Positions 22,124 through 32,394 are shown, counted from the stretch's first letter. The stretch: DNA of 64,000 bases from Mesostigma viride (GCA_009746045.1 RPFO01000127.1:1818011-1882010), one strand, 5' to 3'. The notes: generated from the sequence alone by a model not told the origin. A program made the numbers and translations.

Positions 22124-22845
22124 TTAGCTGGTAAACCAGTCATTGCTCATAGTCCAGTCATTGGAGAAGTTTGGCCACTGCTGCAATGGGCGGCCGACAC
22201 CATAGTTGGGCGGAGCTGACACGGATGATGGCACCCACGTGGTCACCGGGCGCCATCGTGGCACGGGCGTCGTGTTCCCAGACATGGCCAGTGTCGCAAT
22301 TGAGTTGAGCGCAGCCACCGCCACAGAGACCGTGCCAGAGAAGGGGTCAATGGATGGGAGCCGGCGTCCACCAACCTGCACACCACCACCCAGCACATCA
22401 AGCCAGCATGCCTTAGGGCACGGTATATGAAGGAATAATCAACAAACCAAACAAATATATCCTATATACTCCAACAAACTATTCACAAAGGCAGATTATG
22501 TTGATTCAAAGAAATCACAATAGGAAAGGACATACCTGGGGAAGTTGCATCTGAGCCAGCATTTGCTGCACTTGCGCGAGGGGCGCTACTTCGGCGTCCC
22601 CGTCAATTACTCGTGTAGTCGTTGTAGCGGCAGGGAGTGGGAGGCGATAGTGTTGCTGTTGTTGCAGCAGCTGCTGCAGTTGCTGCAGCACCAGCTGCTG
22701 CGGATGCTGCTGCTGTAGCAGCTGTTGCTGCATCGGCGGCTGCAGCAGCTGCTGTAGTTGCTGGTGCGGCGGCGGCGGCTGCTGCTGCAGCTGCTGTAGG
22801 AGCTGCTGCAGCAGCTGCTGCTGCTGTGGCGGCGGCGCCGGCTGC

Positions 22846-22887
<42 letters not shown>

Positions 22888-24691
22888 AGGAGCTGTGAGA
22901 GCTGCAGCAGCTGCTGTGGCTGCAGCAGCTGCTGCGGCGGCGGCTCCTGCTGCTGCTGTTGCAAAGGCTGCTGCTGCTGCTGCATTTGCTGCTGCTGCTG
23001 CAGCTGCTGTAGGAGCTGCTGCTGCTGCTGTTGGTGCTGCTGCTGCTGCTGCTGCTGTTGCTGTTCCATCTCCTGCATCTTGCGTTGCAGCTGCGCAACC
23101 TCCGCGTTGTACTGCTTGTGCTGGTCCGTTGTACTGCTTGTGCGGCGTAGCTTCGCTACTTCTTGGTCCGAGTCGCGTTCTTCACCCGAGTCATCGCAGC
23201 GTACATATACCGAGCTCGAGGGAGGCCTCTTGTTGCGAACACCACTCGCCCTGGCTTCGGTGCTCGGCTTGACTGGCACTTGAACACCGCACTTGGGCTC
23301 TGCAGTTGGCTGCTGGCTGTCCGCCTTCACACGCTTGGAGCGTGTGGGGTGAACCAGCTGCGCCTCTGGCACGCTTTTGTTAGCGCGAGGTTGGCTGGAA
23401 GTGGCAGCTGGTGGTGGTGCCGTGGCAGCTGGTGGTGGTGCGACGCGCTTTGGGAAGTCCTTTACCAAGTCAAACTTGACGGCCTCGCCTTTGTTTGTGT
23501 AGATCAAGCCACCAGATGTGGCTCGAAGCGCCGCCAGACCTGCGTTTGGCAGGTATTCGCACACAGCATCTAGCCGGTCGCGCAGGACGGTCAGGTCGCC
23601 AACCGTGGCGACAGCACCATCCTCCATGAAGACGGGCCGAAGGGCCTGGGATTGCTGAGCCCAGTTCACGTAATATGCTGGGGGATCAGGCGTCAGCTTG
23701 GTCCCCCCGCTCTTGACAGCCTTTTCCATGATGTCCTTTCTTCCGTACGGTGTGTTGGCCAGGAAGATCCCCGCTCCTCCAGGGTACAAATGAAACCCAA
23801 GAATTACCTTGGGGAAGAGGGGTTTGCCAAACTCCTTATGAGGGATGGCGACGCGAACCAATTGTCCAACACGGAGATGGCCAGGGGAGGGGCCATCAGG
23901 GGAGGGAAGCCACGTCATAAACGCTGGAGCTTCCGACGCAAGTTGGTCGCCGGACTTGAGGTTCGCTGCATCAAAGCTGGCGCGCCGTGTCGCACTGCTA
24001 GCGCTGCCAGGCATGGCAGCTGCTGCCGGCTGGGCCTCGTCAAGGTTAGCGTGGTCTCCATGTTCTGCACCGCCTGCACAGGGGGGAGTCGCGGAGTCGC
24101 GGGGGTGTGAGGAGTCGGGTAGGTCATCGTCCACCACCCCCGCGGTCGACTTTTCATCACTCGATTGAACGCCCTTGCTGGCATCAGCCGGAATTGACGG
24201 CACGTCCTCCTTGCTGCGTGCATCTGATTCCTGGGTGGCATGGCCGTCGGTAGTACGAGGAAACACTAGCTTCCTGCCGGGTGCCTGGTGATGTGCTTTC
24301 TCGAAGTCGTCAACGGCCTTGCATCCGGAATCATCCATCAACATGCGCCGGTCTTTGTCGGTGTTTGGAAGAAACTTGTTAGCAGCGGACCCCAGGGCCG
24401 GGGGGGAGTGCCGACCTCATGATGACCGTTCGAACCCGAAGCTTGGAGATTGGCAACTTTCACGCCACCGGGGTCACGGCATCCTGGGCACCACCACTCC
24501 TCCCCATTTTTATTCCCGTCAATTGCCTTGACGCAGATCGCATGAGCAAATAGGTTGCAGCTTTCACCATTTCGGCCCCGACAGTTGTTGTCTGCCCCAT
24601 CGGCATGGCCTAAGAGGCAAACACCCGCAGTTCGTCCATAACACAGTCGTTCTGCCCGCAGCCTCTCTGTTTCACTCAGATACTCCGCCAT
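22124..24691 (-). CDS. Transposon-borne PHD-finger / Gln-rich protein (one apparent frameshift)
   Basis: The start is ATG at 24691. Residues 17-71 form a C4HC3 PHD-like finger (Cys17, 25, 37, 45, His50, Cys53, 68, 71; WWCPGC at the end). The PHD frame closes shortly after a C7 run near 24400. The following long frame is open from before that run (GSAANKFLPNTDKDRR), so a 1-nt slip in the C7 tract probably separates them. The second frame carries a globular segment (LRVGQLVRVAIPHKEFGKPL ... YYVNWAQQSQALRPVF), then about 200 Gln/Pro/Leu-rich residues from CAG repeats (22640-23080). It ends at MQLPQ with donor GTATGT. A 134-bp intron (22412-22545) leads in phase to the last exon 22124-22411, ending in FTS-stop. 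The role is unknown; a chromatin-reading or DNA-binding accessory transposition protein is a guess. Confidence 0.55.
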
Positions 24692-24934
24692 ATCCCCTAC
24701 AATTTAGCGGACGACGAACTTCATCGTCGACGACGTCATAGGCTGGCACGTTCTCGTTGTGTTCGTGCGCGCATGCCCTGCAGTGTTTTCTTGGCAGACT
24801 AGTGCACGCACCTCCACCCGCGCGCGCGCAAAGACGACGGTCACTGCGCTTTGTTCATTCAAATGCCATTTGCATGCGAGGCTCGGACAACGCCGCGGAC
24901 TGTTTCACTTTTTGGATGGTCCTTCGTTTCTCGC

Positions 24935-25560
24935 ATGTTCAGCCCAGTTCAGGTTGTACGGTCAGTGTTGGGGGTCGGTGAATGGGTTCTCAATGGAATT
25001 CTCAATGGAATGCCGCAACAGCCCATTTTCATTGAGAATGCAAGTCCTTTTCGCATGTTCAGCCCAGTTCAGGCTGTACGGTCAGTGTTGGGGGTCGGTG
25101 AATGAGTTCTCAATGGAATTCTCAATGGAATGCCGCAACAGCCCATTTTCATTGAGAATGCAAGTCCTTTTCGCATGTTCAGCCCAGTTCAGGCTGTACG
25201 GTCAGTGTTGGGGGTCGGTGAATGAGTTCTCAATGGAATTCTCAATGGAATGCCGTTACAGCCCATTTTCATTGAGAATGCAAGACCTTTTTGCATGTTC
25301 AGGCTGTACGGTCAGTGTTGGGGGTCGGTGAATGAGTTCTCAATGGAATTCTCAATGGAATGCCGTTACAGCCCATTTTCATTGAGAATGCAAGACCTTT
25401 TTGCATGTTCAGGCTGTACGGTCAGTGTTGGGGGTCGGTGAATGAGTTCTCAATGGAATTCTCAATGGAATGCCGTTACAGCCCATTTTCATTGAGAATG
25501 CAAGACCTTTTTGCATGTTCAGGCTGTACGGTCAGTGTTGGGGGTCGGTGAATGAATTCT
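24935..25560 (+). promoter_or_regulatory. 110/120-bp tandem repeats between the two divergent transposon genes
   Basis: Three units of 120 bp (starting about 24935, 25053, 25173) are followed by two of 110 bp (lacking CCCAGTTCAG) and a partial sixth. Each holds TTCTCAATGGAATTCTCAATG and the inverse CATTGAGAATG, so paired binding sites or a hairpin repeat through the block. The position between a minus-strand start at 24691 and a plus-strand gene from about 25563 suggests a bidirectional promoter/enhancer. Confidence 0.6.
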
Positions 25561-25562
25561 GA

Positions 25563-26518
25563 ATGGAACTCTCATGCGCCGCGCTGAGGCGGCGGAAGAT
25601 CGAGCCACAAACGAGGCAGGAGAGGCATAATTGGGAGAGGCGTGCCAACATAATTGCGAGAGCTGCCATGGGCGGTCGTGAAGGTTCAGACTATTGGAGG
25701 CGCCGTGACGAATATGGTGGGGGGCGCTGGAATTTTCTGTCGTTGGAAATTGAAAAAGACCCTTGCCCCAGGCCCCCTGTTTTAGCCGGGGATGAGGCAG
25801 CTTGCTGGAGAATGTTCGTTGCCGTTTTGGTGTTGCTGCTCTTACGTCCCGACCACCAGGGGCCTGTCTCGTACAAGGGGAATTGATGCCCAGGCAGCGT
25901 CGATTCCCCTTGTACGAGGCCTACAACGTCGTAGTAGACGTTGATCATGACGATCAGGTCGACCATCTGGATATCGGCAGTGATGACGATGATGATGTAG
26001 GTGGTGGGTGCCGCACAGCAGGATTCAAATCATCAGCAACAACAGTACTGAAATACGCCTGTAATGCCCATGTGATCGCGGCAGAGCTGCGCGGGCGGTG
26101 TTGTAAACATAGATGCATACAAGATCCCCAGAGCCCCCTGTCATCCTTTGTAATATGGGAGGCGGCACGTAGCAAATATTGGGGGCTGTCCTGCAATGAA
26201 CGCCGGCAGCTGGTGGTGGGGCTCTTTGTCGCTGCCGGCCTGGAGCATGTGACAGTCACCTTGCCAGAGTTTGGCCGACACCATGGGAAATACGAATGCT
26301 CGGTGCCGGTTGTGGCGGAGGTGCTGGTGCATGGGCGACGGCACCACGTGGAGGGGTGCCACCATGCGATACGACGCATGTTTGGCATCGCCCACTCCAC
26401 GTGGAGTTGCGACATGGCCCATCTGCTATACTGTTTGATGGTCTACATGCTGCTTACAAGTTTCCAGCCTGATCTGAGTTCATTTGTTCAATATTCATAT
26501 TTGTTTCATGTAAGATAA
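25563..26518 (+). CDS. Transposon-borne Cys-containing protein (candidate transposase N-terminus, incomplete)
   Basis: ATG at 25563 opens a 107-codon frame. A second frame, from ATG about 25886, gives PRQRRFPLYEAYNVVVDVDH, an Asp-rich run, then RCCKHRCIQ ... SSFVIWEAARSKYWGLSCNE. CC-x2-C followed by a helical 'ARxxYWxLSxxERR' segment resembles the N-terminal zinc-binding part of large transposon proteins; this comparison is from memory and weak. The frame runs into the subterminal satellite (residues after MAHLLYC) and stops at 26518, so the catalytic part appears to be missing. A 16-bp perfect palindrome separates the two frames. Confidence 0.4.
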
Positions 26519-28355
26519 CCGAGAAAATGACGAAAAACTGCACATGTATGCTGTCACATGTCACCATTTGAGTTCAGAATGAGCCCAATTTTTGTGGGTG
26601 GTCTATTTTCATGGTATAAATGCTGCCTGCAAGAATCCAGCCTGATATGAGTTCATTTGTCCACTATTCATATTTGTTTCGGAGGAGAGAGCGCTCTGTG
26701 GCCTGCCCACCTGCGGCAGTGAGAGAAGCTAGGGCGCCCTCCCTCCTTCTCACTGTGTATATAGGGTTGAAGGTTCCTTTACTCTGTATTGGCACCCACG
26801 TGACGCAGTCACGTGCTTATTAATTATTAATTAATATTTGTTTCATGGAAGTTAACCGAGAAAATCACGAAAAACTGCACATGTATGCTGCCACATGTCA
26901 CCATTTGAGCTCAGAATGAGCCCAAATTTTGTGGGTGGTCTATTTTCATGGTCTAGATGCTGCCTGCAAGAATCCAGCCTGAAATGAGTTCATTTGTTCA
27001 CTATTCATATTTGTTTCATGTAAGAAAAGGGGGAAAATGACGAAAAACTGCACATGTATGCTGTCACATGTCACCATTTGAGCTCAGAATGAGCCCAATT
27101 TTTGTGGGTGGTCTATTTTCATGGTATAAATGCTGCCTGCAAGAATCCAGCCTGATATGAGTTTATTTGTTCACTATTCATATTTGTTTCATGTAAGAAA
27201 AGGGGGAAAATGACTAAAAACTGCACATGTATGCTGTCACATGTCACCATTTGAGCTCAGAATGAGCCCAAATTTTGTGGGTGGTCTATTTTCATGGTCT
27301 ACATGCTGCCTGCAAGAATCCAGCCTGATATGAGTTCATTTGTTCACTATTCATATTTGTTTCATGTAAGAAAAGGGGGAAAATGACTAAAAACTGCACA
27401 TGTATGCTGTCACATGTCACCATTTGAGCTCAAAATGAGCCCAATTTTTGTGGGTGGTCTATTTTCATGGTCTAGATGCTGCCTGCAAGAACCCAGCCTG
27501 AAATGAGTTCATTTGTTCACTATTCATATTTGTTTCATGTAAGAAAAGGGGGAAAATGACGAAAAACTGCACATGTATGCTGTCACATGTCACCATTTGA
27601 GCTCAGAATGAGCCCAATTTTTGTGGGTGGTCTATTTTCATGGTATAAATGCTGCCTGCAAGAATCCAGCCTGATATGAGTTCATTTGTTCACTATTCAT
27701 ATTTGTTTCATGTAAGAAAAGGGGGAAAATGACGAAAAACTGCACATGTATGCTGTCACATGTCACCATTTGAGCTCAGAATGAGCCCAATTTTTGTGGG
27801 TGGTCTATTTTCATGGTCTACATGCTGCCTGCAAGAATCCAGCCTGAAATGAGTTCATTAGTCCACTATTCATATTTGTTTCATGTAAGTAAAGGGGGAA
27901 AATGACGAAAAACTGCACATGTATGCTGTCACATGTCACCATTTGAGCTCAGAATGAGCCCAAATTTTGTGGGTGGTCTATTTTCATGGTCTACATGCTG
28001 CCTGCAAGAATCCAGCCTGATATGAGTTCATTTGTTCACTATTCATATTTGTTTCATGTAAGAAAAGGGGGAAAATGACGAAAAACTGCACATGTATGCT
28101 GTCACATGTCACCATTTGAGCTCAGAATGAGCCCAATTTTTGTGGGTGGTCTATTTTCATGGTCTACATGCTGCCTGCAAGAATCCAGCCTGAAATGAGT
28201 TCATTTGTCCACTATTCATATTTGTTTCATGTAAGTAAAGGGGGAAAATGACGAAAAACTGCACATGTATGCTGTCACATGTCACCATTTGAGCTCAGAA
28301 TGAGCCCAATTTTTGTGGGTGGTCTATTTTCATGGTCTACATGCTGCCTGCAACA
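26460..28355 (-). repeat. Right subterminal satellite, about ten 173-bp units, inverted
   Basis: GTCTATTTTCATGG recurs at 26601, 26938, 27111, 27284, 27457, 27630, 27803, 27976, 28149 and 28322. The period is 173 bp except for the first interval of 337 bp, which holds a nested SINE. The sequence is the reverse complement of the left satellite. Confidence 0.95.
26681..26833 (+). mobile_element. Intact 153-bp SINE-like element S2 with 11-bp target duplication
   Basis: ATATTTGTTTC at 26670-26680 is repeated at 26834-26844. The insert starts GGAGGAGAGAGCGCTCTGTG and ends with hairpin CACGTGAC-GCA-GTCACGTG and TTATTAATTATTAAT. The satellite interval grows from 173 to 337 bp, exactly 153 + 11. The same sequence occurs split at 11755-12680. 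Confidence 0.85.
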
Positions 28356-28448
28356 GTCCAGCTTTAGGTACCCTCAGATCTGAAAGATTTTTTTTTTACT
28401 CATTTGAAGACTTGTGAAATTGAGCAAACACTTATGAATCCCCTCCCT

Positions 28449-29232
28449 CCACCATCTCCACCGCCACCTCCACCCTCCTCACCTCCTCCACCGCCACCAC
28501 CTCCACCTCCGACGCCATCACCGCCCAGCTCCGTGACATCGAGTCACCAGCGTCTTAAGGACAACGCCATCGCTATCGAGGTTCTGCAGAACACCGCAGG
28601 CCTCACCGCCCAGGCGGTGAAGGACATTGCCGCCAAGCCAGCCCCGGCTGGCCTGGCCGGCGATGCTCCTCCCATCACCACCTGGGGCGGGACATGCTTA
28701 AGCATTACATACCACCTCCACCACCTCCGCCGTCGCCGCCCAGCTCCAACGGCAGACGCTTGACCTCCGCGAGGAGGCCGAGCTCGCCAAGCGCAGCCTC
28801 AACGTCATTGTCAAGAACTTCACCATGTCCGTGAGAATTCCGAGAAGCTTACGCGTGCGTTTGAGAGAGAAATCCTTGGTCGCATGGGCCTTAATAACGG
28901 TGAGATCGAGCTGGTCGCCCACCGCCTTCCCCGCGCGCGGGGTAAGGAAGGGCCGCCCCCGCTCCTTCTCACCTTTAAGACCCCGGCGGACAAGATTTCT
29001 TTTCTCAGACGCCGCAAGCGGCTCGAGAAGACTCTCTTCACCCTCAAGTGATGACGACTTGCATGACCCTGGCGCAGCAACAACGGCGACGGGAGCTATG
29101 GCCGACCTACCTCCAGCTCCGGCAGACCAAGGCGGGGCAGCCGGTGTACTGGAAGGGGGCGGCCATCTACGTCGGCCACAAGCCCTGGCAGGCGACCCCC
29201 GCGGCCCCAACGACTCCAGACGCCCCAGCTTA
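28449..29232 (+). pseudogene. Retroelement ORF1, C-terminal half
   Basis: It continues the frame broken at 20605 (TISTATSTLLTSS...), shifts frame near 28545, then gives NTAGLTAQAVKDIAAKPAPA and the C-terminal domain with VAHRLPRARGKEGPPPLLLT. A stop at about 29050 truncates the frame, but AQQQRRRELWPTYLQLRQ and VYWKGAAIYV continue in another frame to the stop near 29232. It resembles 50088-50700 (-). Confidence 0.7.
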
Positions 29233-29690
29233 GGGGAATACAGCAGTAGTAGTGTAGAATAGATAGACCGTGGCCATGTACATGTACGCCTCCTAGAGGC
29301 ACTATCCCAGCTAACTGAGCTAAGCCACGCGCTTTATTTAATCATGTACATGTGTGCCTATGATGTGCCACACTCCAGATGATGCCTAGTTTTATTTAGT
29401 TATGCTGTGCCCATGCAGAGAGCTGTTCTCTGCGCTGAGATGCCACGCTCTAGCTTTTGTATATAGCTATGATCATCTTCCCCCCCGTGCCAGGATCCTC
29501 CCCTTAGGCGGGTTGAACCTGAGACAGCATGGTGGTGCCGGTGCCCTGCATGGTGCACCTAGAGCAAGGGTCGTTTACATTCCCACCCTTGCAGGAAGTA
29601 GCTTAGAATGTATGATAGGCCATATGCCCCTTCTCTGGGCAGTATGTGCTACATATATACTCCCAACGGAGTTATGTTCCCATTGCAATG

Positions 29691-29715
29691 TAATTAATTA
29701 ATTAATTAATTAATG
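29691..29715. repeat. (TTAA)n junction between two retroelement copies
   Basis: The run links the plus-strand ORF1-only element ending at 29690 to the minus-strand LINE starting GGGTGGAGTGGAGGAAGCCG. The minus-strand element therefore appears to have landed in, or next to, the tail of the other. Confidence 0.7.
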
Positions 29716-30185
29716 GGTGGAGTGGAGGAAGCCGCGTAATCGAACTATCCTAACTCTAAGCTATCTAGTCTAGAAAATCCTAACTACACGACTCATCAAA
29801 ACGCCTCCTCCTCTTTGGGGGAGGGGGCTTACCCACAGGGTCGGGCGTGTGAGCCTTGACAATCTTCTGCCACCGCGTCTTGTCCTGCATGGCAGTCCAA
29901 AGACGGGAGAGAGAGTGGATGCAGTTCTCAAACTGGGCTGGGACCACTAGGTCGGCCAGCAACATCTGGATGTAGTTCGTGACAGGTTTCCCTACCCTTT
30001 TGGGAATGCCCTTGGGGCCAGGCCAGGTCAGAATGTGTCGCCCTGGCTTGCCAAGCCGCTGCCGGGCCGGCCAGACCAAGGGTGGTGTCGACCTGGCTGG
30101 TGCGAGCAAGGTGTCCTACAAATGCTATCCTACGGTGCCTAATCTCGTCCGAAATACGAGGCATACCATGATACAAAGACTCTGA
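29716..30185 (-). pseudogene. LINE ORF2 C-terminus
   Basis: The minus strand reads SLYHGMPRISDEIRHRRIAF VGHLAR..., then in another frame PLVWPARQRLGKPGRHIL ... NYIQMLLADLVV ... SRLWTAMQDKTRWQKIVKAH and a stop after RRRRF. This is the uninterrupted version of the segment split by the CACTA element at 15523/18755. Confidence 0.75.
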
Positions 30186-30460
30186 TGACGGCATAGCATG
30201 GCTAAATTCTTAGTGCAACATCCATGGGCCCGGGTCCGATTATAGGCATGGCTTGGCTAAATTCTGAAGGCCTCATCCATGGGGGCCATTATGGGCGCAC
30301 ATGCGCTGGGGCCGCGCGGTAGGCTAAGCCGTACTAATCTACACTACTGCTATATTTCCTAGACTGGGTTTGCTGAGGCGGGAAGGGGGTGCCTGCCAGG
30401 GCTTGTGGTCGACGTGGATGACGTCCCCCCTCCAGTATACCGGTTTCCCCCCTGAGTGGA
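30186..30460 (-). mobile_element. ORF1-only retroelement fragment: 3' UTR plus ORF1 C-terminus
   Basis: On the minus strand, ORF1 C-terminal codons (VYWRGDVIHVDHKPWQAP-like, 30360-30455) are followed directly by the 3' UTR blocks AGTAGATTAG..., GCGCCCATAATGG and GCCATGCC, as at 49970-50110. No ORF2 lies between. Confidence 0.65.
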
Positions 30461-30620
30461 TGCGGTGCATGAGTGGATGCGGTGTTCAAACTGGGCTGGG
30501 ACCTCTAGGTCGGCCAGCAACATCTGGGTGTAGTTCATGGCAGATTTTCCTAGCTTCCTGCATGGGAATATCCTTGGGGCCAGGCCAGGTCAAAATATGC
30601 ATCTCAGGGATATAGGGAGG
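30461..30620 (-). mobile_element. LINE ORF2 C-terminal fragment
   Basis: The segment (GTGTTCAAACTGGGCTGGGA ... GGTCGGCCAGCAACATCTGG) matches 29920-30040. It is cut at 30620 by the hAT-type element; flank sequence resumes at 32180. Confidence 0.65.
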
Positions 30621-32171
30621 CAGTGTTTCTAGTAAGGGTTTTTGGCACGCGTCAGTCGGCTGACACGCCGCTGTTGGCGGCCGGCGCGTCGGACGGCTGA
30701 CACGCTGCTGTTGGCGGTGCGTCAGCCCATATCAGTTAGGGGCAGGTCCCAGGGGCCCCCTATAGGGCGGAATCACCCTCAAGGACCCCGGCAAGGAGCA
30801 GAATAACTGGGGAAGGGGGGGTTGGGGTTGTTAACTTGGGGGCAAGTGCAAGATGGGACAGGGACTGTCAGGGTGGTCAACGAGTGACGAGACGCTTCGA
30901 GGGTGGAGGTGCAGGACAGGTATTACAACATCGGATCTCGAACATGCTCCATGGTAAAGAAAACTGGCCTTATCAAGCTTTCAAAAACAAAATGAGAGAA
31001 AACTTTCATTTCACAATGTATAAATGTCACAGATTCCTGAACGGGCATTCTAATATTACCTTCAACTGGTTGTTACCAAGAAGCTTTATTGGTTACCCTA
31101 ACTAAGGGCATGACAAAATGAGCTTGAAAAGTACATGGTAAATGATTGGTACTTTATGAATCAAGCTCAATTGCAATCACTAGCACGTCTGGATGCGCAT
31201 AAAACAAGAACTTTGCTACAAATAACACAAACTGTCTAGCCCCCATCGGCCCATCCATCGATCGTTGTCAAGGTAGGTGCTGACTGCACCTCCCGGGGCT
31301 TGTGCCTCTAGTCTCACAAGTGGTTGCCCTTTTCCTCTTGTTCCGCATCTCCAGCTCCTTGTCGCGGGGGTTACATCGACAAGATCGGGACCACTTGATC
31401 CTGCCCTGTCGGCAGTTTGTCTCTTGAAATACGACGATCTCGCAACAGGTTCAAAACTTGTGAACAATCCGCCCCTTTGTGACGCCATGCCACGCTGTTG
31501 TGCGTAATCCTCGCTGACGATATGAGAAACCAGGCAATGTAAGGCAAGAAAACTTTGCCTATACTTACACTTTAGCTGGCGGGGTTTGACCGATGAAATT
31601 TACTTCCTACCGCCTCAGCGATACCTAAACCGATGCAACGCCCCCCTTGCAAGAAAAACGCTTCTAGACTTCTGAACAAGCTGCTGCAATCGAAATGTAT
31701 GTAACGTAAGTTAGGTAATCTTGGCTTACATAAAGGTAATCAAGGTATCCGCTCGTGACTGACGCTGCAATGGCCATCGCCACCTCGTGGACTGCGCTGC
31801 TGGCTGCACGAAATATACGTTTTGTCGCTCGTTGGCAGGTTTTGGCATGCACGTTCAGAAATTTTGCATGCAGGTTCAACACAGCAAAATTGAAAATACA
31901 GTACTTATGTATTTTGTTGGATACTCTCATCAGGTTCAGGCCCGGCGCGACGAATAGACTTTGACGCGGCGAACCAGCACTAGAACAGTCTGACGCCTGA
32001 GGACTTGGTGCGCGTCAGACGACTGACGGACGCCCTAAATTTACGCGTCAGTCGCCTGACACGCGGCCAAAATCTACGCGTCAGACGGCTGACGCGCGGG
32101 GTAAAATTCCTGACGCGTAAGAGCTGGCGCGTCAGCCCGCTGACACCTGCGTCCCGTTACTAGAGACACTG
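30621..32171. mobile_element. hAT-type DNA transposon, 1551 bp, probably non-autonomous
   Basis: The inverted ends are CAGTGTTTCTAGTAA (left) and a near match ending at 32171 (right, TTACTAGAGACACTG). TAGGGAGG occurs at 30613-30620 and 32172-32179, an 8-bp target duplication. An 8-bp duplication and a CAGTG-type end are characteristic of hAT. Both subterminal regions carry palindromic GCGTCAGNCGNCTGACNC motifs (left 30645-30735, right 31985-32150). The interior lacks a recognisable transposase; the longest frame (about 89 codons, 30836-31105) resembles nothing known to me. Confidence 0.8.
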
Positions 32172-32394
32172 TAGGGAGGCCATGTCAAAATATCCCGCTC
32201 AGGGATATGTGCTATGTACATGTACTCCCAACAGAGATATGTCGCAATTTAATTTTATTTTTAATATACCGATTGTTATATCAATTGCCATCACAAGATG
32301 AAATATCGTAATGAGCTATGCACATGGGAAGATCTATGTCATGTCAGAGTGTGAAGTAAGATCATCATCGTGGCAAAATAGTCACTAGCATATT

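Larger units (their letters stand above)
20606..28445. mobile_element. 7840-bp TIR DNA transposon with inverted subterminal satellites and two divergent genes
   Basis: The terminal inverted repeats begin GAGGGGATTCATAAGTG and match over about 30 bp (20606-20636 against 28415-28445). CCT flanks both ends (20603-20605, 28446-28448), giving a 3-bp target duplication. Deleting the element plus one CCT joins ...GCC ACC T to CC ACC ATC and keeps the ORF1 frame. Inside are inverted 173-bp satellites near each end, a minus-strand PHD/Q-rich gene, a plus-strand Cys-containing gene and a tandem repeat between them. No DDE transposase core was recognised. A 3-bp duplication fits PIF/Harbinger or CACTA, but the CCT target and this TIR match no family I can name. 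Confidence 0.85.
19805..29690 (+). mobile_element. ORF1-only (HAL1-like) retroelement, interrupted by the 7.8-kb TIR transposon
   Basis: The order is 5' UTR from about 19805, ORF1 start ATGAGCAAACGCC at 19961, left ORF1 half to 20605, the TIR transposon, right ORF1 half 28449 to about 29232, 3' UTR, hairpin ACTCCCAACGGAG at about 29661, and a (TTAA)n tail. Without the insertion the element is about 2.05 kb and carries no ORF2. The minus-strand copy at 49290-51620 has the same architecture. Confidence 0.75.

Noticed and set aside
22637-23272. Ala-rich plus-strand frame opposite the Gln-rich region
   Set aside because: CAG repeats read on the other strand give Ala/Cys runs; the minus-strand frame has globular segments, a start and a matching intron.
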